Assembly (NCBI GenBank): GCA_029257385.1
Contig: JARIBS010000053.1
Span: 1-40,937, forward strand
Direction: 5' to 3'
Length of the DNA: 40,937 nucleotides
From: Thiorhodococcus sp.
Lineage (GTDB): Bacteria; Pseudomonadota; Gammaproteobacteria; Chromatiales; Chromatiaceae
The position numbers and the translations under genes are program-made. Positions 33,720-40,937 of this stretch are shown in pieces. Position 1 is the stretch's first letter; each line of letters begins with the position of its first letter. Under the pieces are notes generated by a model, which had not been told where the DNA came from, did not search any database, and saw nothing but the letters and a program-made list of their open reading frames with translations.

Positions 33720-36476
33720 ATGATTACCACTCCGCTCATCATTCTGACCTCCTTCGCCTATTTGGGGCTGTTGTTCGTCATTGCCTACTGGGCGGACAGA
33801 CGGGCTGATGGGGGCCGCTCGGTCATTGCTCATCCGACGGTTTATGCGCTCTCGCTGGCCGTTTACTGCACCGCCTGGACCTTTTACGGCAGCGTCGGGA
33901 TGGCAACGCAAAACGGTCTCGGCTTTCTGCCGATCTATCTGGGCCCGACACTCATCGTCCTGCTTTGGGGCTCGGTCATGCTCAAGATGGTGCGGGTGAG
34001 CAAGGCCGAGCGCATCACCTCGATCGCGGACTTCATCGCCTCGCGCTACGGTAAAAGCCAGGCGCTCGGCGGGTTGGCCACGGTGATCGCGGTCATCGGC
34101 GTCATTCCCTACATTGCCCTTCAGCTCAAAGCGGTGTCCTGGAGCTTCACCATCCTGCGGCACTATCCAGCCCTGCATATGCCAGACACGGCCGCCCTGC
34201 CGCTGTGGCATGACTCGGCCTTCCTCATCGCCACGCTGCTGGCGGCCTTTGTCATTGTCTTCGGGACGCGTCATCTGGACGTCAGCGAACGTCATGAGGG
34301 GCTGGTTGCGGCAATCGCCTTCGAGTCGATCGTCAAGCTGATCGCTTTCTTATCCGCTGGACTCTTCGTCACCTTCGCCTTTCTTGGTCTGGGCGGGTCG
34401 GAGTTACCCAACGCGTTTGAGCAGGTACGCAACACACCACTGCTTGAGCCTTTAATGGCACCCAAAATCCCTCACTTTCCCGATTGGATCGCGATCACTT
34501 TTCTGGCCAGCCTGGCGGTCATTTTGTTACCGCGTCAGTTTCAGGTCGGCGTGGTTGAGATCAGCAATGAGCGACATCTGCGGCGCGCCATCTGGCTGTT
34601 TCCGCTGTATCTGCTCCTGATCAATCTCTTTGTCATTCCGATCGCGATCGCGGGACTCTCGCTGTTTCCCGATGGCCGGGTCAACGGCGACACGTTCATG
34701 CTGACCATTCCGATCGTCCTGCAGCAGCCCTGGCTCGCGCTGCTGGTCTTCGTCGGCGGTTTGTCGGCGGCCACCGGAATGGTCATCGTCGAGACCGTCG
34801 CGCTCTCGACCATGGTCAGCAACGACCTGGTGCTGCCTGCGCTCATGCGGCGCTGGCGCCGACGCCCGGCACCCGCCGACCTGGGCCGGTTGCTGCTCAA
34901 CATCCGCCGCGGCGCCATCCTCGCCATCCTGATGCTCGGCTATCTCTATTACCGCTTGGCCGGCGAAGCTTACGCCCTGATCGGTATCGGTCTGATCAGT
35001 TTCGTGGCCATCGCGCAATTTGCCCCGGTCGTCATCGGCGGTCTCTATTGGCGCGGCGGAACCCGCGAGGGGGCGCTCGCAGGCCTGTCGGCTGGTTTTC
35101 TGGTGTGGATCTATACCCTGCTGCTGCCGTCTTTTGCCAAGTCCGGCTGGCTGCCGATGGCCTTCATGGAGTCCGGCCCCGGCGGGCTGGACTTTCTGGC
35201 GCCGCTCGCCCTGTTTGGCTTAGTCGGCTGGAACGAGATCACACACGGGCTGTTCTGGAGCATGCTCGCCAACATCGGTGCATTCCTGCTGGTGTCTTCG
35301 ATGCGCGCGCCCAACGTGCAAGAGGCGTCGCAGGCGCGCATCTTCGTCGATGCACTGCGCCAGCACCATCCATCCAGCACCGCGCTGTGGCGCGGGAGCG
35401 CCGATATCGCCGATCTCATCGCGCTCTCGGAGCGGTTTCTTGGCGTCGAACGCACCCGCGAGGCTTTCGCCAGTTACGCGCGTTCACGCGACCTGAACAC
35501 CGCCGACGCACTGCCCGCCGATGCCCAGACCGTCACTTTCGCCGAGACGCTCCTGTCGGGCGCTATCGGCGGCGCCTCAGCCCGGCTCATGGTCGCCTCG
35601 GTGACCCAAGAAGAGACGCTGGGACTCGACGAAGTCCTCGACATCCTCGACGAAGCCTCGCAAATCCGCGCCTACAGCCATGAACTCGAACAGAAATCGC
35701 AGGCCCTGGAAGCGGCCACGGCTGAACTGCGAGCAGGTAATCTACGCCTCCAGGAACTCGATCGGCTCAAGGATGACTTCATCTCTTCGGTCACTCATGA
35801 GCTGCGCACACCGCTGGCCTCCATTCGCGCCTTCTCCGAGATCCTGCATGATGATCCGGAGATCGCGCTCGATCAGCGCAAACGCTTCCTCGGCATTCTG
35901 GTAAGCGAGGCCGAGCGGCTGTCGCGACTGGTCAATCAGGTGCTCGATCTCGCCAAAATTGAGTCCGGATTCGCCGACTGGCGCACCGAGGAGGTGTGCC
36001 TTCAAGACATCGTCGAGCAATCGGTCCAGGCTGCGGCACAACTGATCGCCGACTGCGGCATCCAACTGACAGTGCAGCTCCCCCCGGAGCCAGCACTCGT
36101 GTGGAGCGACCGCGACCGACTGTCTCAGGTGCTCATGAACCTACTCTCGAATGCAGCCAAGTTCGCACCCGCCGAGTCGGGGCGTATCGCGGTGAGGCTG
36201 CGTCGCACCGACTCGCATTGGCAACTCTGCGTCAGCGACAATGGTCCCGGGATCGCCGAGCACGAACGCGAGCTGGTGTTTGAGAAGTTTCGTCAAACCG
36301 CCGTGGGCGGCACCAAACCGGCAGGGACCGGACTGGGTCTGCCGATCAGCCGGCAGATCATCGACAATCTGGGTGGACGGATCTGGGCTGAAAGCCGGTC
36401 CGAAAAAGGTGCTAATCTCTGTTTTGAGCTTCCCGCCCACCACTCGGATAGACCGCGCTCAGATATACAGGATTGA
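33720..36476 (+). CDS. Sodium:solute symporter fused to a histidine kinase (CbrA-like)
   Basis: The protein has 918 residues. Residues 1 to about 520 form a many-helix SSS (SLC5) transporter domain, with VYALSLAVYCTAWTFYGSVG and ITSIADFIASRYGKS as family landmarks. About 540-640 resembles a STAC domain that links transporter to kinase. A coiled-coil (about 645-680) leads to the kinase core: H-box DDFISSVTHELRTPLAS with His693, N-box LMNLLSNAAKF near 806, DNGPGIAE near 840 and GTGLGLPISRQI near 870. CbrA-type proteins sense or import a solute and phosphorylate a response regulator; the PAS domain of Pseudomonas CbrA is not evident here. The ligand is unknown. It is followed by its likely partner 10 bp downstream. 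Confidence 0.9.
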   Translation: MITTPLIILTSFAYLGLLFVIAYWADRRADGGRSVIAHPTVYALSLAVYCTAWTFYGSVGMATQNGLGFLPIYLGPTLIVLLWGSVMLKMVRVSKAERITSIADFIASRYGKSQALGGLATVIAVIGVIPYIALQLKAVSWSFTILRHYPALHMPDTAALPLWHDSAFLIATLLAAFVIVFGTRHLDVSERHEGLVAAIAFESIVKLIAFLSAGLFVTFAFLGLGGSELPNAFEQVRNTPLLEPLMAPKIPHFPDWIAITFLASLAVILLPRQFQVGVVEISNERHLRRAIWLFPLYLLLINLFVIPIAIAGLSLFPDGRVNGDTFMLTIPIVLQQPWLALLVFVGGLSAATGMVIVETVALSTMVSNDLVLPALMRRWRRRPAPADLGRLLLNIRRGAILAILMLGYLYYRLAGEAYALIGIGLISFVAIAQFAPVVIGGLYWRGGTREGALAGLSAGFLVWIYTLLLPSFAKSGWLPMAFMESGPGGLDFLAPLALFGLVGWNEITHGLFWSMLANIGAFLLVSSMRAPNVQEASQARIFVDALRQHHPSSTALWRGSADIADLIALSERFLGVERTREAFASYARSRDLNTADALPADAQTVTFAETLLSGAIGGASARLMVASVTQEETLGLDEVLDILDEASQIRAYSHELEQKSQALEAATAELRAGNLRLQELDRLKDDFISSVTHELRTPLASIRAFSEILHDDPEIALDQRKRFLGILVSEAERLSRLVNQVLDLAKIESGFADWRTEEVCLQDIVEQSVQAAAQLIADCGIQLTVQLPPEPALVWSDRDRLSQVLMNLLSNAAKFAPAESGRIAVRLRRTDSHWQLCVSDNGPGIAEHERELVFEKFRQTAVGGTKPAGTGLGLPISRQIIDNLGGRIWAESRSEKGANLCFELPAHHSDRPRSDIQD

Positions 36477-36486
36477 AAAGATCACT

Positions 36487-36861
36487 ATGAGCAAGCGCAT
36501 CCTGATCGTTGACGACGAACCCAACATCGTCATCTCGCTGGAATTTCTCATGCTGCGTGAAGGGCACGAGGTACGTGTCGCGCGCGACGGAGAAGCCGGA
36601 CTCGCGGCCGTCAGAACCCATCGGCCAGACCTCGTCGTGCTCGATGTCATGATGCCCAAGCTCGACGGCTTCGCGGTCCTCGAAGCCGTGCGCGGCGATC
36701 CTACTCTCGCGGGTACGCGCATTCTCATGCTGACGGCCAAGGGGCGCGAGGCCGAGCAGAACAAAGGGCTGGCGCTGGGTGCGGACGCCTATATGGCGAA
36801 ACCTTTTTCGACTCGCGACCTGGTCGATAAAGTCAACGCGCTCCTGGAACAGACCGATTGA
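36487..36861 (+). CDS. Receiver-only response regulator
   Basis: The 124-residue protein is a single CheY-like receiver domain. Asp9/Asp10 form the acidic pocket, Asp53 (VVLDVMMPK) accepts the phosphoryl group, Thr83 (MLTAKG) and Lys105 (YMAKPF) complete the site. There is no output domain, so it must act through protein contact or as a phosphorelay intermediate. It lies 10 bp after the symporter-kinase and is very likely its cognate partner. A strong hairpin follows it. Confidence 0.92.
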   Translation: MSKRILIVDDEPNIVISLEFLMLREGHEVRVARDGEAGLAAVRTHRPDLVVLDVMMPKLDGFAVLEAVRGDPTLAGTRILMLTAKGREAEQNKGLALGADAYMAKPFSTRDLVDKVNALLEQTD

Positions 36862-36870
36862 GTCATGCTC

Positions 36871-36898
36871 CCGGCGCGCGGCCTCATCCGCGCGCCGG
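36871..36898. terminator. GC-rich hairpin after the response regulator
   Basis: CCGGCGCGCGG and CCGCGCGCCGG form an 11-bp perfect stem around CCTCAT, 9 bp after the regulator stop. No U-run follows, so it may be a weak terminator or a processing hairpin that lowers expression of the next gene. Confidence 0.5.
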
Positions 36899-36981
36899 AG
36901 ACAGGCCCGCGATGCAGTCCTGAACGGCCCCATCCAGCACGGCGCTGGGGATTAGATCCGCAGGGAGACGAGGCTACCGCT

Positions 36982-38433
36982 ATGATCGAGACCGAGCAAC
37001 AGACCCTTGACGGCAGCGCGGACTTTACGCAATTGCGCGTGCTGGCCCGCCGCGAACCTCTCGTGGTCACGCCCGAGAGCAGTTTGCGCGATACCCTTTA
37101 CCAGTTCAGCCAACGCGACGCGGACGCGGCCGTCATTGCCGATCCAGTCTCCGGACTGCCGCTCGGACTGGTGACGCTGCGCGATATGCTGCATTTGATC
37201 AGCTTCGAACACCGCGACCTGGACGACCCGGTCGCCGTGCACATGACCGGTGCGCCATTGAGTCTGGCGGCAGATGCCTCCAGCCATCGTGCCAAAGTGC
37301 TGATGGCCAAGAAAGGCGTCAATCATCTGATTCTGACCGAGCAGGACGGGCGCTGGTGCGGCCTGGTCACCCAGGCGGACCTGCTCGGCTTGCGCGCCGG
37401 CGGCAGCGAGTCGCTGATCGATGCCATCAACGCCGCCCGTGACATCGACGCCATGACGATCGCCGCCGACCGGGTGCGCCGACGCGGCGCCGAGCTCTTT
37501 CTGACGGGCATGGGCGTTGAAGCGCTGTGTCTATGGATGTCGGGGCTTAACGACCTGATCGGCATGCGCGTCATCGAGCTCATTGAGGATGAGTTCGACC
37601 TGCCGCCGGTGTCCTGGTGCTGGCTGGTCTTCGGCTCCGAGGGCCGCCTTGAACAAACCTTCGCGACCGACCAGGACAATGGCCTGTTGTTCGTCCCGCC
37701 CGACTCGGAGAGCACGCAAACCGTTCGCGAAGCCTTTCTGCCCTTCGCACAGGCGGTGAATCAGGCCCTGCATCATTGCGGCTTCGAACGTTGCCGGGGC
37801 GACATCATGGCGGGCAACCCGCAATGGTGCCTGAGCGCTGCGGAGTGGCGACAGCGCTTCGCGGACTGGCTGCAGGTTCCTGAGCCAGAGGCGATCCTAA
37901 ATAGCGTGATCTTTTTTGATTTTCGCCCACTCTACGGCAACACCGAGCCGGTCGATCAGTTGCGCGCCTGGCTAATCCGGGAGGCGCCGGAACATAGTCG
38001 GTTCTTCCATGCGCTCGCCGAGCAGGCGCTGAGCGTCGCCCCACCGCTGGGCTGGGCGGGGCAGTTCAGCTTCGATCGCAATCGCGACTTCCCCCACACC
38101 ATTGACCTCAAGCTCCAGGGCGCGCGGTACTTCATGGACGCGGCCCGCTTGTGGGCGCTGAAAGAGGGTAGCTGGGCGACCAGCACGAGCGAGCGACTGC
38201 GCACCACCGGCATCGCCCGGCATCGCCGCCCGGAAGACACCGCCGCCGAGATCGAGGCATTTCATCTCATCCAACGCTTTCGCATCAACCAACAGCTTCA
38301 GACGCAGGATCTCGACGCAGCCAACCGCGTTGACCCCGACGACCTCAACGAACTGCACCGACTGATGCTCAAGGAATCCTTCAAGCAAGCTCGCAAGATC
38401 CAGTCCAGACTGCGCCAAGAGTTCAGCCTCTGA
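36982..38433 (+). CDS. CBS-pair and DUF294 nucleotidyltransferase-like protein
   Basis: The predicted protein has 483 residues from ATG 36982. A frame open to 36865 would place the start in the hairpin and is rejected. A tandem CBS pair (about 20-145: LVVTPESSLRDTLYQFSQRD to DGRWCGLVTQADLLGL) binds adenine nucleotides in this type of protein. The central part has VFGSEGRLEQTFATDQDNGLLF near 217, the GSxGR and DxD signature of DUF294 nucleotidyltransferase-like domains (GlnD-related). A DUF294 C-terminal helical domain follows (HTIDLKLQGARYFMDAARLWAL). The enzymatic activity is not established. Homologues often accompany sodium:solute symporters, consistent with its place here. Confidence 0.85.
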   Translation: MIETEQQTLDGSADFTQLRVLARREPLVVTPESSLRDTLYQFSQRDADAAVIADPVSGLPLGLVTLRDMLHLISFEHRDLDDPVAVHMTGAPLSLAADASSHRAKVLMAKKGVNHLILTEQDGRWCGLVTQADLLGLRAGGSESLIDAINAARDIDAMTIAADRVRRRGAELFLTGMGVEALCLWMSGLNDLIGMRVIELIEDEFDLPPVSWCWLVFGSEGRLEQTFATDQDNGLLFVPPDSESTQTVREAFLPFAQAVNQALHHCGFERCRGDIMAGNPQWCLSAAEWRQRFADWLQVPEPEAILNSVIFFDFRPLYGNTEPVDQLRAWLIREAPEHSRFFHALAEQALSVAPPLGWAGQFSFDRNRDFPHTIDLKLQGARYFMDAARLWALKEGSWATSTSERLRTTGIARHRRPEDTAAEIEAFHLIQRFRINQQLQTQDLDAANRVDPDDLNELHRLMLKESFKQARKIQSRLRQEFSL

Positions 38434-38489
38434 GCACACCGGAAAGTCCTCAGCCGACACATCTGAGAAATCTCATCGAGAACATCGCC

Positions 38490-39101
38490 ATGATCAGCAG
38501 ACGCAAGACCACCATCATTGCCCTGGCCGCCGCCTTAACTTTGTGCGGCACCGCGCACGCCGACGAGGTCGACGACCAGATCGAGGCGGCGCGACAAGCC
38601 TATGCCTCGGGCGAGCTGCGCGGCGCGGTAGATATGCTCAATTTCGCGGTTGCCAAGATCCAGGAGCAGATGACCGCCAAACTCCTGGAGCTTCTGCCAG
38701 AGCCAATGGAGGGCTGGACGGCCGACGCGGCACAATCACAAACCGGCGGAATGGCGGCCATGATCACCGGCACGACCCTGAACCGGCGTTATGCGCGCGA
38801 GGACGGCGCCGAGATCACGCTCAATCTGATGGCCGACTCGCCCATGATGCCCATGCTGACCATGGCGATGTCGATGCCGTTCGTCATGCAGAGCAATCAG
38901 GACATGAAGACCTATTCATTCAAAGGCCATCGCGGCGTGGTCGAGCACGCAGCCGACAGCAGCGATTATGAGATCACGCTGATGATCGGCAACCGTCTGG
39001 TGATCCAGGGAAAAGGCACTAAGCTCGCCGAGATCGAACCGATCGAGGCCTATTTCGAGCAACTCGACCTAGAAGCCATCCAGGCCGCGCTGACCAAATG
39101 A
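38490..39101 (+). CDS. Secreted protein of unknown function
   Basis: The protein has 203 residues. A signal peptide (MISRRKTTIIALAAALTLCG, cleavage near AHA/DE at about 25) sends it to the periplasm. Residues 26-70 are helical and charged (DDQIEAARQAYASGELRGAV), then a Met-rich part (about 110-135: SPMMPMLTMAMSMPFVMQSN) and a mixed C-terminal domain. The family is not recognised. It is 56 bp after the DUF294 gene on the same strand and could be in the same transcript. It converges on the flippase-like gene. Confidence 0.7.
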   Translation: MISRRKTTIIALAAALTLCGTAHADEVDDQIEAARQAYASGELRGAVDMLNFAVAKIQEQMTAKLLELLPEPMEGWTADAAQSQTGGMAAMITGTTLNRRYAREDGAEITLNLMADSPMMPMLTMAMSMPFVMQSNQDMKTYSFKGHRGVVEHAADSSDYEITLMIGNRLVIQGKGTKLAEIEPIEAYFEQLDLEAIQAALTK

Positions 39102-39140
39102 GCCACTGGCGCTCTTGGCGCTCTTCGCGATCGGCCCTCC

Positions 39141-40232
39141 TCACCCTTCCCCTGACGCCCGAATCACCGGCGGCCTTTCTCGACTGGGCAGGGCGTAGGC
39201 GAGTGCGCCCAGGATCAGCGTCGTCCCCAAAAGAAACAGATGCAGATTCACGGCGCCAACCAGCGCACGCTCGGGATCAACGCCAAACGGCATGAGCGCC
39301 GCAACCGTGGCCAGCTCATAGCTGCCGGTGCCGGCGATGCCGTGGAAGGGCAGCACGCTCGATAGCTCGGCGCCCAGCACACCCGCCAGAAGACGCCCGA
39401 GATCGAGCGGCAGAAAAAACGCAAGGACACTGGTGAAGGCCGCGAGCTTGAGACACCAGATCAGGATCGTCCACAGATAGACACGCGCGATCACCCAGGG
39501 ATCTCTAGGCACCGCCGCGCAGATGCGCCGCGCCATCGCGCGCGCCCTTCCCGCGCCAGCCAGCCAGCGCGATCGCCCCATGCCACTGACGAAGGCCAGC
39601 GCGGACAGCCCCGCGCACCAGAGCGCGGCGGCGGCCCACCACAGCCAGGAAGGGCGGTTCAGGTCGAGAATAAGCAACGCAACCAAGGCCAGAAAATGCA
39701 GATCGAGCAGACGTATCCATAGCAATGCTGCGGCGGCATCGAGGAAGCCATGTCCAAAATAGCGCCGCATCAGCCACGGAAAGACCATCTCCCCGGCACG
39801 CATCGGCAAGAGGTTGTTGGCGGTATTGTGAAACACTGACAGACGCAGCACCACCAGGAAACTCCCAGCGAAACGCGGTCGGAAATAGTCTTGAATCCTG
39901 ACCGCGCGCAGTCCATAACTGAGCGCGGTCAGCAGAAACAGCCAAGCCAGCAGCCAGGGCGAGAGTGCGCGCCAAGGCGCAAGTAACGGCCCCCAGCCCA
40001 CACTGTAATGGACCGCGAGAACGAGCGCGGCGAGCAACCCCCCGCCAAGAACCCAGTCGCGCACACGCCCGAGTCGTGGCGTTTTGACTGAAGTGGTCTC
40101 ATTGGCTGAGGTGGATTCAGACTGTCTTTCGCTCATCGACTGGCGAAGTCCATCAAGGTCGTTCATACAGGGTTGGGAGTATCCGCCAAACTCCCGGATC
40201 ACGAAGTGGGATAGATCAAGGATTGTGCGCAT
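39141..40232 (-). CDS. Flippase-like membrane protein (LPG synthase TM / YbhN-like)
   Basis: The frame gives 363 residues with seven or eight membrane helices from about residue 60. LRLSVFHNTANNLLPMRAGE and LGAELSSVLPFHGIAGTGSYELATVAALMPFGV are the signature segments of the lysylphosphatidylglycerol synthetase transmembrane/UPF0104 family, linked to lipid or lipid-linked sugar flipping. Start is uncertain: ATGs at 40232, 40166 and 40136 are in frame, none with a strong ribosome-binding site, and the first 50 residues look poorly conserved. The frame lies directly downstream of leuA with a hairpin between. Confidence 0.75.
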   Translation of the reverse strand: MRTILDLSHFVIREFGGYSQPCMNDLDGLRQSMSERQSESTSANETTSVKTPRLGRVRDWVLGGGLLAALVLAVHYSVGWGPLLAPWRALSPWLLAWLFLLTALSYGLRAVRIQDYFRPRFAGSFLVVLRLSVFHNTANNLLPMRAGEMVFPWLMRRYFGHGFLDAAAALLWIRLLDLHFLALVALLILDLNRPSWLWWAAAALWCAGLSALAFVSGMGRSRWLAGAGRARAMARRICAAVPRDPWVIARVYLWTILIWCLKLAAFTSVLAFFLPLDLGRLLAGVLGAELSSVLPFHGIAGTGSYELATVAALMPFGVDPERALVGAVNLHLFLLGTTLILGALAYALPSRERPPVIRASGEG

Positions 40233-40271
40233 TCTCAGCGCTTTCCGAGTATCGAGTCACTCAACCGATAT

Positions 40272-40302
40272 GCAGGCATGCGACAGCGCGCCGCATGCCT
40301 GC
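40272..40302 (-). terminator. Perfect hairpin directly after leuA
   Basis: GCAGGCATGCG and CGCATGCCTGC form an 11-bp perfect stem with a 9-base loop, 3 bp after the leuA stop codon. There is no U-run on the minus-strand side, so it may be a weak terminator or mRNA-stabilising structure between leuA and the flippase-like gene. Confidence 0.55.
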
Positions 40303-40305
40303 CCG

Positions 40306-40937
40306 TTAGACCAGATGGCTCTGGTGCGCACAATGATCGGGAACAGCCAGCGCCTGACAACAGTTCAAGGCTGACAGAACGGCCCGCAGCGAGGCGGCGA
40401 CCGTGTCTCGGTCAATAGCTGCGCCCGTCATCCGCGCTCCATCGACATCCAGCAGGACATAAGCGGCAGCCTCGGCATCCGTCCCCTCGCCGATGGCATG
40501 GCCCTGGTAGTCGAGCACGTTTAACTGGCGTCCACTCGCGCGCGTCCAGGCGTCAATGAAGGCGGCGATGGCGCCCTGCCCCGTGCCATGCAGTGTCCGC
40601 ACGCGATCATGCGTGCCGATCCGCACCTCGATGATGTCGTGACCGTTGCGGTCGAGCCGGTAGCCGAGCAGACGCTCCGGCTTCTGATCGACGATAAAGT
40701 TGTCCTTGAACAGAGCGTGGATCTGCTCGGCATCCAACACACCACCGCGCGACTCGGTCTCGCGCTGGACCAGCGGCGCCAGCTCCACCTGGAGCCAGCG
40801 CGGCAACACCAGCCCGAACTCGCGCTCGAGCACGAAGGCCACGCCGCCCTTGCCCGATTGGCTGTTCACGCGGATCACGGCCTCGTAGCTGCGTCCGAGA
40901 TCGCCCGGATCGATCGGGAGATAGGCCACTTCCCAGG
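40306..40937 (-). CDS. leuA: 2-isopropylmalate synthase, C-terminal part (runs off the window)
   Basis: The visible 210 or so residues end at TAA 40306-40308. The frame is open to the right edge, starting WEVAYLPIDPGDLGRSYEAV. IRVNSQSGKGGVAFVLEREFG is typical of the long LeuA type (as in actinobacteria and some proteobacteria), where it belongs to the subdomain following the catalytic barrel. The last 110 residues are the leucine-binding regulatory (LeuA dimer) domain, with GQGAIAAFIDAW and EAAAYVLLDVDG. LeuA makes 2-isopropylmalate from acetyl-CoA and 2-oxoisovalerate, the first step of leucine synthesis, and is feedback-inhibited through this domain. Confidence 0.93.
   Translation of the reverse strand, partial: WEVAYLPIDPGDLGRSYEAVIRVNSQSGKGGVAFVLEREFGLVLPRWLQVELAPLVQRETESRGGVLDAEQIHALFKDNFIVDQKPERLLGYRLDRNGHDIIEVRIGTHDRVRTLHGTGQGAIAAFIDAWTRASGRQLNVLDYQGHAIGEGTDAEAAAYVLLDVDGARMTGAAIDRDTVAASLRAVLSALNCCQALAVPDHCAHQSHLV

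Overview
The window is about 41 kb of GC-rich bacterial chromosome. It has no rRNA or tRNA genes and no CRISPR array. Gene content suggests a gammaproteobacterium, most probably a purple sulfur bacterium or close relative (Chromatiaceae): a 1850-residue double UvrA, a CysC subtype with an internal insertion, DUF2333 and DUF3334 proteins, groESL under a CIRCE operator, a sufBCD-sufT block and a CbrA-like symporter-kinase. That placement is inference from gene content, since no taxonomic marker gene is present.

Layout. Positions 1-1280 are an AT-rich accessory patch. It contains what looks like an integron gene cassette (GNAT acetyltransferase plus a 75-bp attC site), part of a neighbouring DUF6883-like cassette, and three 25-bp direct repeats at the cassette entry point. 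No integron integrase gene is visible. Next come uvrA, a periplasmic Tll0287-like CxxCH protein and cysC, closed by tandem hairpins, then a convergent DUF2333 membrane protein. Positions 9372-9752 hold an IS200/IS605-like hairpin remnant. A YbbA/YbbP-like ABC exporter pair (9753-13033) converges on a DUF3334 gene.

Positions 13722-15340 are a gene graveyard. A frameshifted small antitoxin-like gene and the 3' stump of a HigA-type antitoxin flank an IS1-family element whose transposase carries three lesions. Divergent genes for a secreted lytic transglycosylase with a peptidoglycan-binding-like tail and a Uma2-family nuclease follow. Then come transaldolase (talB), a strong bidirectional terminator, and groES-groEL on the minus strand with a perfect CIRCE box upstream. 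Further right are a single-subunit cytoplasmic molybdenum/tungsten bis-PGD oxidoreductase, a divergent type I phosphodiesterase, and the sufB-sufC-sufD-sufT cluster with a readable sigma70-type promoter.

Positions 29922-33300 carry less familiar genes: a cysteine-rich lipoprotein, a four-helix membrane protein, a 417-residue lipoprotein, and a lone PIN-domain toxin-like gene preceded by a GGGAAA microsatellite. The last block is a signalling cluster: a small membrane protein, a sodium:solute symporter fused to a histidine kinase, a receiver-only response regulator and a CBS-DUF294 nucleotidyltransferase-like protein. It is followed by a secreted protein, a flippase-like membrane protein and the 3' part of leuA, which runs off the window.

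The observations most worth following are: (1) the cassette whose two ends match each other exactly as the integron model predicts, next to an attI-like repeat array without an integrase; (2) two alignable two-hairpin leaders in front of talB and of the PIN gene, differing by transitions only across the first hairpin; (3) the orphan molybdopterin enzyme resembling acetylene hydratase in its N-terminal layout; and (4) the symporter-kinase/receiver/DUF294 cluster.
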